Assembly (NCBI GenBank): GCA_014925825.1
Contig: JACGCK010000407.1
Location: forward strand, 1 to 28,302
DNA from: Pholiota molesta
Lineage: Eukaryota; Basidiomycota; Agaricomycetes; Agaricales; Strophariaceae
DNA: 28,302 bases
Direction: 5' to 3'
The position numbers and the translations under genes were made by a program. The notes under the pieces were generated by a model. It ran no database searches. It saw only the letters and a program-made list of their open reading frames with translations, and was not told the DNA's origin. Numbering within the stretch: position 1 is the first letter of the stretch; each line of letters opens with the position of its first letter. Shown one piece after another: positions 1 to 9,588 of the stretch.

Positions 1-353
1 ATTCTGTACTCGGGAAGATCCCGTCATATCCTCCACTATGTCCACGCGCTACTTAAGGTTCTTCTCCAGCACTTCGACGAGGACGAGTCCGGACCGTAGA
101 CGGCGATGGGACCACGCATGTTGAACCTTCGAGTTTCGATTGGGTTTGGAAAAATCGATGATGTTTCCTGGGGGCCGTCTGATCCAAAGAATTCCGGGGC
201 TGGCTTTGAGGGCTTTGCTGAGGTTGAAGAGAAGGAATGTACGTCCTTCGATGCGACCATGGGTTTGACTCGCTGACCTGCGCCGTCTTCTCCACAGTCA
301 CTTTCTCGAGTCCAGCAGCTGGATGATAGTAGGCTGTTGTTGATGGACGCATT
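1..353 (-). pseudogene. Degenerate coding remnant at left window edge, unknown family
   Basis: On the minus strand a plausible start (ATG at about 353, reading MRPSTTAYYHPAAGLEKV) is followed by a donor-like GTCAGC and an acceptor-like pyrimidine tract ending in CAG. A run containing LVEVLEKNL then leads to an in-frame stop near position 50. The same segment recurs at 6328-6411, where the frame is open and reads LVEVLEKNLEWQVDEVEDM. The stop, and the frame change after GG in the 'gggatcttcc' stretch, suggest decay in this copy. The gene would continue left of the window. I do not recognise the family. It marks the left side of the first copy of the duplicated block. Confidence 0.4.
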
Positions 354-409
354 ATGTATATGAGGGCGGGCGGGCTATCGATATATCGACACTTGCAGAT
401 CATGGAAGA

Positions 410-1020
410 GGACGCACGATGCTCATAAGATGGAGAGAAGTTAGAAGGAGGACATCGCGAGAGGCAGAGGGACTCCGGGAGGGACGCGCCGGCCGCGCCG
501 TTCCAGTGTCACGTTACCGTTCCTGACTCTGTCGCTGAGTCTTGCCATTGGCTACAGTCTGCTACAGTTCAATTTTCGGTTTCTGGCCTACGTAGCTCGC
601 TGAGCGCTGAGCCCGAATCAGATCCTTTCACGACATTCGCTCCTCGCAAACTGCTCGCCATCGAATGTCTGTAACTTATACACACCCCTCCACATTTTAC
701 TAGGACCTACTCGACGCAACGTAGAGCTTGAATATCACTGCGCGCTTGCATCTGGATCGTCCACAAAGCCAGTATGTACTATGGGGTGCATGCTACAAAC
801 CCGTGAACACTTCCATGGCGATACATGATTGATGTCTCCGAGGGTACAAGGATGGGAGGGAAAATGCTGTCAGGAATAGGTATGAACATAGTCTCCATCC
901 CAGACGTTCATGCTCAATAAGCTATCTCGCACAGATCAGCGGGATCCTTCATATTCACCGCTCCTCTTCGAAATCCTCGGGGGTCCATCTGCGTTCTGCT
1001 CGCCATGGTCTGCTTTCAAG
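410..1020. other. Gene-free stretch upstream of the eS17 pseudogene
   Basis: I see no convincing open frame, RNA gene or repeat here. It may contain the old promoter of the eS17 copy that begins at 1021 and of the minus-strand remnant that begins near 353, since the two are divergently arranged. The duplicate block at 6.3 kb lacks this stretch. Confidence 0.5.
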
Positions 1021-1684
1021 ATGGTGGGCGCTCCGCCCGCATCCTGCAGAGGGGCCCGAAATGAATGCTGACCGTCCGATTGCAGGGCCGCATTCGTGCT
1101 AAACCCACCAAGAAGGCCACGCGTGTCCTGGTCGCAAAATAGTGAGCAGGAGTGCGGGGATGAGAAGGCAGATGCTGATCTCTGTGTGTGTGCCAGCTAC
1201 CCGCGGTTGATCTTTAACTTCACACGAACAAGCGCATCGTCGATGATCTCGTGCGTATCTGGCCGGGATACGATTCTAGCTCAGGTTATGTTTATCTGGG
1301 TTGGTATCATAAAAGGCTGTGGTCCCTCCAAGCAGCTGCGCAACAAGATCTCGGGCTTCACGACCCACCTGATGGAGCGCTTCCAGCGCGGCCCCGTCCG
1401 TGGCATCTCCGTCAAGCTCTAAGAGGAGGAGCGCGCGTGCAAGGACAACTACGTCGACGAGGTCTCCGCCCTCGACAAATCTGTGACTGGCCTCGAGGTG
1501 GACCCGGATACCAAGGTTCGTGATCCAAAAACTGTACAAATTGCATTGCGTGCTCAACACTCTGTAATCTGCGCAGGCGCTTCTCGAATCCCTCAACTTC
1601 GACTCCATCCAGATCAACGTCATCACCGCGCGCGGTCCCCGAGCGCGGCCAGTGCCGCAAGCGCGGGACCGTCCCCGGCTCTAG
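1021..1684 (+). pseudogene. Ribosomal protein eS17 (RPS17) pseudogene, copy 1
   Basis: The pieces follow eS17 in order: [93 protein letters not shown] and ALLESLNFDSIQINVIT. Four introns are still recognisable: one directly after the ATG (1024-1085), one splitting the YYPRL codons (1142-1195), one after DDL (about 1252-1309), and one after DTK (1516-1576). The copy is broken by a frame change before HTNK, another before PSKQ, and a TAA replacing the codon after VKL at about 1420. Retained introns mean it arose by DNA duplication rather than retrotransposition. A functional eS17 gene must exist elsewhere. The family identification is strong. Confidence 0.88.
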
Positions 1685-2396
1685 CTGGTCCAAACCCAAA
1701 AGCGAACGGTGTTTTCGATTGAACTGACGTCGTCCCAGTGGTGTTACCAAACCTCTGCTCTCTCTTCATCAGTATTTTTTCTTTCTACATGCACGTCTGG
1801 CGCCTATACTTGCTCACCCCCATCAATCGTCGTCACTTTACGTGAAATCGCCGCCTTGAGCTCGATGGCGACTGCAGGTGGGACTATCGGGCCAGGCAGC
1901 CTGCGTATCCTAAACGGATCGCGGCGCATTAAAGTTATGCATCTCCAACCGTAGACGATCTGCTCAGGCATATGTGGCGATCCGCATTTGGAGCGCACAT
2001 TACCTTTCTGGGGCGTTTGAATTCGCAAATGCGTGGTAACTTCTAAGGAGCATGCGGTTTTCATGCCAGCGCTGAGCTCGGACGTTAGTCAATATCCTGG
2101 TCCTCTGCTTCACCCCGCGTTGCGAATTGCGGGGTGAGCTATGCTCTCGGCCTGAGTCCCGCCATGTACATTTCATGCGAACCTTGGCTTGGAAGTTTTA
2201 TGTACCCTCTCGCTAGGTGATGGATGTCGGTGAGCCATGCTTGTTTAGTAGTTGGTAATTGCTCGCAACGTAGCGATGGAGCCGGACTCGAAGATATAAT
2301 AGAACAAAACCAAATCACATTTGAAGTTTGAACCATCGTCGGAAACACTGAGGTATCAATATATCAACTGTGGACTACATATACATAAAAGAGTGT
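1685..2396. other. Gene-free spacer containing a duplicated non-coding segment
   Basis: No supported gene lies here. The part from about 2175 to 2345 is recognisably the same as about 6765-6915 (shared stretches include TTTTATGTACCC and TTGGTAATTGCTCGC). It lies just 3' of the minus-strand membrane gene in both copies, so it probably includes its 3' untranslated region. The open frames in this stretch do not resemble anything I know. Confidence 0.6.
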
Positions 2397-3993
2397 CTAT
2401 AAGTGGGGAATAAATGTAGTCCATTCAATGGTTTGGAGGGCGCCAGAAGGCAGTGAGCGAAGGGCAGTAAGGGAGAGCGTAAGGAGTATGATGCGCGCAA
2501 ATGGGTAGAGAATAGCCCCAACAGTCGCAAAAACACGAAAGACATCCCCTAGAAATGTTTCGTCACCACAGGCAAGTAATACCATCAATGCGGGTGCCGC
2601 GGTTATGATGATAGCAGAAACCCGCCAAAGCCACATTTCTTGACGCGATGAGAAATGGAGAAACCAGCTGGGGATCAGATGCACAGACCCGAAGAGGGTG
2701 CCAATTGTTAAAGTGGCAAGTACTGCTTCTCCCCCACTGTTCCCCGCTGTGTAAAACATTCCTACGCGCATCCTTGTCACTGTAGTAATACCATCATGCA
2801 GCATCTTCCCCAACGGGCGCAAAAGAGCCCCAAGTATTAGAAACGGAAGTACAAACAAGAGAGCCCGTCGAGAGCCACCAGACTCCTCCAAAATATCTTT
2901 GCGTAAATGGCGTCGCAGCCAGCTCTCCTTTCCAGGATCGGTCTGTGGTAACAGTGGGTTTGACGCGGTCTCTGCGTCTTCGGATGTGGTATTACCCGCG
3001 GCCGTGCTGGGTTCAACGACACTCTTGTTGGTATCTCCGCTTGGTTTTTTGCTTTCGAGAAATACTGGCCGGCCAACGTTTTGAGGCTTGTCCCACCATA
3101 GACCATAGGTGATACCATTGAGCATGGCAAATCCCAGTGTTACGACTTCGAGTTCTGTGACTGGAAGACGTTGCGACCATCGCGCGATGCATTGCACGAC
3201 AAACCAAGTTGTTTGTAGGACGATGAATGTCTTTGAGATGGCGTCACCTTTGCTTCGATCTTGGATGTCTTCTTCAGTGATTCTTGGTGGATCTATCACT
3301 TTTTGCTGAATGTTCCATAGGAGTCTTGTTTCCTCATTATTTTCCTCACGGCTACCATCAATAAGAATCTGAACGGGTCTTCCACTTTCACAGAGCATGA
3401 AGCCACCCATCTGAAGAAAGAAACCGTGCGCCAGTGTCCATTGAGGCCCCTCTCCTTCTTTCAACAGTGGCGGTAAAGGAAATTCTTGAAAGACTCCAGA
3501 GACGGTATCCAAAATGGCTTGCAACCATCCTTTAAACTTTTCCAATGGGGTGTTTGGTCCTGAATCCACGGCCAAACCATTGATATCTATGACATATAAT
3601 GGTAAGTAAACAATCCTTTTGTGCTTAGAATATTCCAAGACCTTTGTTATACTCGTCCATAATTTTTCTCGCAGTCAAACGCTGTCGCATTGCCCACATG
3701 GTCATCAACTCCGGCGCCAGCAAAGCGTATATTGTTATTGTCACCCGGCGCTTGAAGCGAGTCCACCCAGAGTCCGTTACGGCAGGGATATTCGGGTGGA
3801 CGGCGGACCAGGTGCACGCGAAAATGGTGGCGATGCAGCTGATGACGATCTCGTTGACGGTGCGCTGGCCGAAGTGGGACTGGCTGTCGCGGAGAGCGAG
3901 CGCAGGAAATGGATCGGGGGGCTCCGATGGCGAAGCGAGAGGGACGCCACGCAGGGTGCGAATTAACGCAAAAATGAGAAGGACGATGAGCAT
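2397..3993 (-). CDS. Multi-span membrane protein of an agaricomycete family of unknown function, copy 1
   Basis: Two exons, 3642-3993 and 2397-3586, are joined across a 55-nt intron with donor GTCTTG and acceptor CATAG. The product is 513 aa. The start is the ATG giving MLIVLLIFALIRTLRG, a hydrophobic signal or anchor. The frame upstream of it is not kept in copy 2, so the longer open frame is unlikely. Hydrophobic segments lie near residues 1-20, 44-66, 85-103, 167-183 (WTLAHGFFLQMGGFMLC), 225-250, 360-375, 405-455 and toward the C-terminus. Conserved family marks are AVHPNIP, APELMTMWAMRQ, HGFFLQMGGF, the KPQNVGRP segment, and FGSVHLIPSWFLHF followed by WLWRVSA. These fit a family of large membrane proteins known from agaricomycete genomes, with no assigned reaction. 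The second copy is at 6941-8525. Confidence 0.85.
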
Positions 3994-4594
3994 GTCGACA
4001 GGGAGTCTGGTAGAGGTGTCGACGTGGACTCTAGTCATATATCCTCGCACGTTGGCGCTCAAGGCGGTGGCCGAGAGTGGAATGCATGTCCGATCCAGGT
4101 ATCTTCCCATGCATTGCCTCAAATCTGACATGAGTTCGTTGTGAGTTTGTTAGAATCATGTTCTGTCAATGATCTTCTGACTTTCACAACGTCCTGCTCC
4201 ATAATGGCGGTGCATATGCATCAATTCTATCCCTAGACGACAAGGGTGAATTGCTGTACAGTATCTGCATCTCTGTTCGCTCTTTCTAATAACTTTATAG
4301 CATCGCATTCTAATGAGAACATCTATGGGTTATAGTTGCTAGACGCTCTTCATTGTTTTAATCAATGCTGATTATACGTAGCATTTCTGATTCCGAAGTA
4401 ATCAATTCTTCATCACAATTTATTGAAATCGACATTCGAGAAGAACAATTTACAGTTTTACATCGGAGCTAGATACGGAAGGAATCTACGCAAAGCAAGA
4501 AAGCAAGAAAACAAATGAAAAAAAATGAGCACTGAATATACTATACATACATATAGATGCAAAGGAAATCGTGATTCGTGGGCACTGCGTCATC
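3994..4594. promoter_or_regulatory. Leader and promoter region of membrane gene copy 1, then plain intergenic DNA
   Basis: The first about 147 bases upstream of the minus-strand start are strongly conserved with 8526-8640 of the second copy, including the stretch GTCATATATCCTCGCACGTT. The reading frame is not conserved across the two. This is what a shared 5' leader and core promoter would look like. The rest, up to the 3' end of the next gene at 4595, is AT-rich and shows nothing I can name. Confidence 0.45.
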
Positions 4595-5780
4595 TCATCC
4601 TTCACAACGCCCGTCTTTAACATGCCAAGTGGCCCAATAGCCAGAGCCACATTCGCTTCCCTGGTTCACAATAAACGCGGTCGTTATTAGCATGTCCGAC
4701 GTCAAAATGATCAGTGCCTGAAGGCGACTTACATGGCATTCAGAACAGAACGCGCCTGGCCCGAGAACGACGTCGGGAGGGTAGGTCGCGCTGGGCATGG
4801 TCGAGCAGATGGCCTTCCAATTGTCGAGTTCGGAGATGTGGACCAGTTCGCCATCGTATCGCTGTGAAAGGAAATGCAAGTTAAAAAGAAGGAAATGCAA
4901 TGTAGGAACTTGAAGGGGTCTTATGCTCACACGAAGCGTTCCTTCACATCCCTAATAGCAATAAATGAGAATTACGGCGATCGAGGATGGATTGAAAATA
5001 CAATAGTTACCTTGTCCACAATTTGGCCCCAGGTAGCAGTACATTCTGGCTCGATGAAGTCGACTTCCCAATGACCAGTGATTTTACCACAATAACCCTG
5101 AAACGAATCAAAGTCGTTCAGTAATGACTGGGTTTTCAATGAATTACGCTTACCTTGTCTTCACACTGCGAAGGAAGTAATTCCCTGCCGTGAATATGGG
5201 CCGACTTCGCCCAACATTCGTCCACCGGATTGACGCCCAGCGGGACATTGCCGAGGACGGACGTATACTCCCTCACGCCGTAGCGCATGCATTGCCCCGG
5301 CTCCAGCCCGCGCCACTCGATCCCGCGCCGCTTTCTCTCCATCTCCTCCCGCTCCCGACTGTCCACGTCTTCTCTCTTCCTCCGGTCCGCAAGCCAGGTG
5401 CGTCTCTCTGCGTGCATGTCGGCGACCCAGTCCCGATGCTGTCGCTCCTCCTCCGCCCACGCTGCCCGGGCGTGGGTCCGCTCATACGCATCGACGGGCG
5501 TCTGGACGACGTATCCGAGTACGAAGAGTAGGATGCCAACGGCGATGAGGTATGGCACGGGTCTGCCGCGCGCGCGCTCGTGCGGGCCCTGCGCCGCGGG
5601 CGGGGGGCGACCGGTGTGCGCTGCGGCGCCGTACCCCTGCGGCGGGGGCCAGAAGGGTGCGCGTTCGTCGTTCGGCCACTCTCTATTACTGGTTTTTCTG
5701 TGAAGCGAGAACTTGTTCATTGAACGATTCGACGGCTCAGAACTGACTGGCGAACGCACCTGCGACTGGCAGCACCGCAT
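4595..5780 (-). CDS. Type II membrane protein with Cys-rich C-terminal domain, agaricomycete family of unknown function
   Basis: Five exons, 5154-5780, 5011-5097, 4931-4951, 4733-4861 and 4595-4660, are all joined in phase 0 and give 309 aa. A second start at 5720 (MNKFSLHRK) would give 289 aa. The ATG at 5780 has a G at -3 and the one at 5720 a T, so the choice is open. The N-terminus is Pro-rich (PFWPPPQGYG). One membrane span lies near residues 75-94, followed by a highly charged helical stretch (about 101-155). The C-terminal domain has 11 cysteines, starting at GQCMRYGVREYTS and ending GSGYWATWHVKDGRCEG. The pattern (QCMRYG, CED, GHWEVDF, IC, GYWATW, C near the end) matches a family I know from Agaricomycetes without a known role. 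The third exon is only 21 nt. I infer the C-terminal domain is lumenal or extracellular. Confidence 0.85.
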
Positions 5781-6112
5781 TCCATGGATGGATGGCCTGA
5801 TGGAATTGTGTACAGGGTTGGATGGGGAGGAGGCGTTGCCCGTGGATGCCTGGTGGGTGCAGGCAATGTCTAAAGAGGGTGTCGTTGAAGCGTCCGCCTC
5901 ATCGTGGGAGGCAGCGCGGCGGGCGCTTAAAAATAGGCGTCACGAGGAGACCACGTGCCCACTATACTTTATTTATAACTTCAGAATCAATGTAAGCACT
6001 TGGATATTGCTTCGCTTGAACGAGTTGCATCTCATCACGACATTGAAAAGGTTCACGGTTCTTCAAGCGACATCCGCAACTTGAAAGCTTATCACTAGAA
6101 AGTTGCGTGCAT
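5781..6112 (-). promoter_or_regulatory. Probable promoter region of the Cys-rich membrane protein gene
   Basis: Reading leftward into the gene there is a TATAAATA at 5970-5977 and a CACGTG E-box at 5952-5957, both on the upstream side of the start codon. The box lies about 190 bases from the outer ATG, so a leader of about 150 bases is implied. The open frame on the plus strand here has no recognisable product. Confidence 0.35.
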
Positions 6113-6163
6113 GCCATTGCCGAATGGCGTGCTATGACTCATAGCACGCCATTCGGCAATGGC
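6113..6163. repeat. Near-perfect palindrome: 25-bp arms, 1-nt centre
   Basis: Bases 6113-6137 and 6139-6163 are exact reverse complements of one another around a single C at 6138. The arms begin GCCATTGCCGAATGGCGTGC. The match does not extend past either end. Such a sequence can extrude as a cruciform or fold as a hairpin in RNA. It lies between the Cys-rich membrane gene and the first landmark of duplication copy 2, about 165 bases from that landmark. No target-site duplication was evident beside it. Confidence 0.95.
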
Positions 6164-6327
6164 TGGATGCGATGGAACAGCGTGCGGGAGACCTGATTTG
6201 GGATCTATGGGTAGAGCGTTTGGCTTCAGGCTCAGAACACCGAAATCGACAAGCAGCCCGCCTAATGACCAGTTCTAGTGTATATTTATGTATATTTATG
6301 TTCGGCAAAGACGAGTCACACCATTTC

Positions 6328-6411
6328 CGAGTCTGTACTCGGGAAGACCCGTCATATCCTCCACTTCGTCCACCTGCCATTCGAGGTTCTTCTCCAGCAC
6401 CTCGACGAGGC
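6328..6411 (-). pseudogene. Short coding remnant, second copy
   Basis: This segment matches 1-84. On the minus strand one frame is open and reads LVEVLEKNLEWQVDEV, then EDMTGLPEYR. It is too short to be a gene and abuts the broken eS17 copy, as a fragment left by deletion would. The family is not recognised. Just left of it (about 6279-6300) a 10-nt unit TGTATATTTA is repeated in tandem. Confidence 0.5.
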
Positions 6412-6424
6412 TATATGTCAGCTG

Positions 6425-6760
6425 CGTTCGTACCAAGTCCAGGGCTGCCCGTGTCCTGATCTAAGATACTGAGTGCGCGGTGGAGGACAGTGTGGGAGGG
6501 CAGATGCTGATCGCTGTGCGCTGTGTGCCAGCTACGGTCTACCCCCGCTTGACCCTCGGCATCCACACGAACAAGCACATCATTGGCGAAATCGTGCGTA
6601 CCTGGCCTCAGACACATACCATAACGTGCTTATCACGGTGCACATCTAACAGGCTGTCGTGCCCTCCAAGCGGCTGCGCAACATGATCTCGGGCTTCACG
6701 AGCCATCTGATGAAGCGCATTCAGCGCGGCCCCGTCCGCGGCAGCGGCCTTCGCGCGACG
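6425..6760 (+). pseudogene. Ribosomal protein eS17 (RPS17) pseudogene, copy 2, 3'-truncated
   Basis: Recognisable eS17 pieces in order are RTKSRAARVLI (about 6430), [38 protein letters not shown] and QRGPVRG. The stop after ARVLI, the loss of a normal start, and the absence of everything after GPVRG make it non-functional. The intron between GEI and the AVVPSK exon is still recognisable, from GTGCGTACC to an ACAG-like end near 6651. This copy keeps some residues closer to the family norm than copy 1, so the two appear to have decayed independently. Confidence 0.85.
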
Positions 6761-6940
6761 ACGAACCTTTGCTCAGATGTTTTATGTACCCGTGCGCTAG
6801 GCGCTGGATGTCGTCGTGCTGGATCAGTGGTTGGTAATTGCTCGCTACGTAGCCATGGAGGTAGAAGAGGATGTATCACAAAACAAATCACAATTGAAGC
6901 ATCATCAGAAACAAGGTTATACTCGTATGTTAAAGAATGA

Positions 6941-8525
6941 CTATAAGTGGGGGATAAATGTGGTCCATTCGATGGTTTGGAGGGCGCCATGAGGCAGTGA
7001 GCGAAGGGAAGTAAAGGAGAGTGTAAGGAGCACAATGCGCGAAATTGGGTAGAGACCGAACCCAACGATCACGAAAACACCAGAGACTTCCTTTAGAAAT
7101 ATTTGGTCGAAGTAGGTGGACAATCCAATCAATATGGGTTCTGCTGTTATGATCATTGCAGAAACCCGCCAAAGCCACATTTCTTGACGCGATGAGAAAT
7201 GGAGAAACCAGCTGGGGATCAGATGCACAGAACCGAAGAGGGCGCCAATTGCGCAAGTGGTAAATCCTGCTTCATCTGCACTGTTCCCTGCTGTGTAAAA
7301 CATTCCTACGCGCATCTTTGTCACTGTATCATTACCGACCATCTTGTCGAATGGGCGAAGAAGAGCTTGAAATATTCGGGAAGGTAGGTGCCAGAGAAGG
7401 TGCGGAGAGTGGGCGTGCTCCTCCATTTCTTGGCGTAAGGTGCGTCGTAATAGCCAGCTCTCCTTTCCGGGCTCGGCCTCTCGTAACAGTGGGTTTGACT
7501 CTCTCTCTGCACCTTCGGATGTGCTAATACCCGCAGTGCCTGATGCAACGGGAGTCTCACTAGTATCTCCCCGTCGTTTTTTGCTTTCGAGAAATACTGG
7601 TCGGCCGACGTTTTGAGGTTTGTGCCACCATAGACCGTAGGTAATGCCATTGAGCATTGCGAATCCTAGTGTTACGACTTCGAGTTCCGTGACTGGGAGT
7701 CGTTGCGACCATCGCGCGATGCATTGCACGACGAACCAGGTCGTTTGTAGGACAATCAATGTCTTCGAGATAGCATCGCCTTTGCTTCGATCTTGAATAT
7801 CTTCTTCGGTGATTCTTGGGGGATCAATTACTTCTTGCTGAATGTTCCAAGTGAGTCTTGTTTCCTCTTTATTACTTTCCTGGCTACCGTCCATAAGTGT
7901 CTGAATCGTCCTTCCACTTTCACAGAGCATGAAGCCACCCATCTGGAGAAAGAATCCATGTGCCAGCGTCCATTGAGGCCCCTTGCCTTCTTTCAATGGT
8001 GGCGGCAAAGGAGAATCTTGAAAAAATCTACAGATGTCAGCAAAGATATCATGAAACCATCCTTTGAACTTTTCCAAAAGGGTTTTTTGTTCAGAATCAA
8101 GTGTTACATCATTGATATCTACGACATATAGTCATGAGTGAATCATCCATCTGTACTTAGAATATTTAAAGACCTTTGTTATACTCGTCCATAATTTCTT
8201 TCACAGCCAAACGCTGTCGCATTGCCCACATGGTCATCAACTCCGGCGCCAACAAAGCGTATATCGTTATTATCACCCGGCGCTTGAAGCAAGTCCATTT
8301 AGAATCCGTTACGGCAGGGATATTCGGGTGGACGGCGGACCAGGTGCACGCGAAAATGGTGGCGAAGCAGCTGACGACGATCTCGTTGACGGTGCGCTGG
8401 CCGAAGTGGGACTGGGTGTCGCGGAGATCGAGCGCAGGGAGTGGATTGGGGGGCTCCGATGGCGAAGCGAGAGGCACTCCACGCAGGGTGCGAATAAACG
8501 CAAACATGAGAAGGATGATCAGCAT
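6941..8525 (-). CDS. Multi-span membrane protein of an agaricomycete family of unknown function, copy 2
   Basis: Two exons, 8174-8525 and 6941-8118, are joined across a 55-nt intron at the same site as copy 1 and give 509 aa. The start gives MLIILLMFAFIRTLRG. The bases upstream of it carry a 1-nt length difference from copy 1, which argues against any upstream start. The family marks are kept: AVHPNIP, APELMTMWAMRQ, WTLAHGFFLQMGGFMLC, KPQNVGRPVFLESKK, FGSVHLIPSWFLHF, WLWRVSA and the C-terminal WTTFIPHL. Most divergence from copy 1 is in the hydrophilic loop (about residues 290-360) and in membrane segments nearer the C-terminus. With both copies open over 500 codons, both are probably expressed, or the duplication is recent. 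Function unknown. Confidence 0.85.
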
Positions 8526-9588
8526 ATGGGCAGGAGACTCTTGTAGAGCTATCGACGTGGACGCCAGTCATATATCCTCGCACGTTAGCGCTGAAGGCGG
8601 TGGTCGACAGTGGAATGCTATGTCCGACCCATGCATTGGCTCAACTGCGTGTGTACATGCCACATGTCAGCTATTCTTAAAACTCGGTCTTTCGCACTAC
8701 TCACTTCCTACATGTGTTCCAAAGGCTTCTAAAATTATCTGTTGACACCGCGATAACGTATATCCCAGTACATGAAGAAAATCCTCCGTCCATTATGATT
8801 AGGTCTGAAAAATAGAATATTCTATGTTGTGTTTTTTAGTGATCATGTTGCTCGTATGGACGAATAATGGTGGATTTCGCAATACCTATTATCAGTGGCG
8901 CTCCAGGAAGGCTATGAGAGTCCAGGACATGACCTTTCCGTATTCTGGATACTGTACTGGAACGAACTGAAGGTAATGAGGGATGTTCGTCGGCTGTTAC
9001 GAAACGCCAAACGCCAAACATGTGGCAGTAGGGATTTAACTTCGGCCTCGGAGAGCCGATGAGGAGGGCGCCGGGCAGGACCAAAAGCAGGTGTGTTAAG
9101 GGTTGAAAGCCATGAGCATGTCGAGGAGGAACCCACGCCTCATGTTATGCGCAAAATATTGAGGACGGCCAGCCGCGCTTGCACGTATTTATAGTGAAAA
9201 ACACCCCCCATTCACCATCGAAGTTCAAGCAACATGAACTTCTGTGGGAGCAATGGAGACGCCAACGGGACGCATAAAATAGATCATAGGAATTTCCCAG
9301 TCCAGGGTGATATCTTGCTAGTGTCCTCGCCGTCCTTCTCCGAATTCGGCGCCGACCAACATACGTGAGTGAGTATAAAGTCAAAGTTTACCAATATATC
9401 GAAGTTTCGCCATTATCGGCGCCAGTCACGTCGGAAGGAACGAATAGCGAAAACTCGCGAGGCGTTTACGGATCCGGGATACAAACACACCTTTATTCAA
9501 ATCTACACTCCAAGAAAAACAACAAAAGAAAGTACGATGAAAGATAAACGAGGGGATGGATAAGTGAACGATGAACATCAGTGTACGC
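8526..9588. other. Gene-free intergenic stretch
   Basis: The first about 115 bases match the leader of the other membrane-gene copy. After that I see no supported gene. A TATAAATA on the minus strand near 9187-9194 precedes a very short ATG frame at 9144 and a longer frame without an ATG (to 8912), neither of which resembles a known product. A 7-bp inverted repeat (AAGTTCA ... TGAACTT) lies near 9222-9243. The right end should hold the 3' untranslated region of the AP-1 mu gene. Confidence 0.4.

Larger units (their letters stand above)
1..4140. repeat. Direct duplication, copy 1
   Basis: Three landmarks occur in the same order and orientation here and at about 6328-8640: a short remnant (1-84 matches 6328-6411), a broken eS17 gene, and the two-exon membrane-protein gene. 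A non-coding stretch just downstream of the membrane gene (about 2175-2345) also matches about 6765-6915. The 5' leader of the membrane gene (3994-4140) matches 8526-8640. Copy 1 is longer because copy 2 has lost sequence between the landmarks. The left limit may lie outside the window. Confidence 0.85.
6328..8640. repeat. Direct duplication, copy 2
   Basis: This is the second copy of the block described for 1-4140, with remnant, broken eS17 and membrane gene in the same order. It is shorter: the distance from the remnant to eS17 is tens of bases here against about a thousand in copy 1, and the eS17 3' end and the following spacer are cut down. The membrane gene has remained intact in both copies while the eS17 parts have decayed in both. 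Confidence 0.85.

Noticed and set aside
3994..4131. Upstream in-frame extension of the first membrane gene (start at 4131)
   Set aside because: The matching leader of copy 2 has a 1-nt length difference, so the frame is not conserved, and the downstream ATG begins a signal-like segment in both copies.
3644..4144. Plus-strand frames opposite the first exon of the membrane genes (also 8176-8745)
   Set aside because: They appear in both duplicates only because the minus-strand exon is conserved; the minus strand carries the family motifs and a shared intron.
8912..9144. Small minus-strand gene behind a TATAAATA near 9190, perhaps a pheromone-type precursor
   Set aside because: The ATG frame is only 15 codons, the longer frame has no ATG, and no CaaX end is present.
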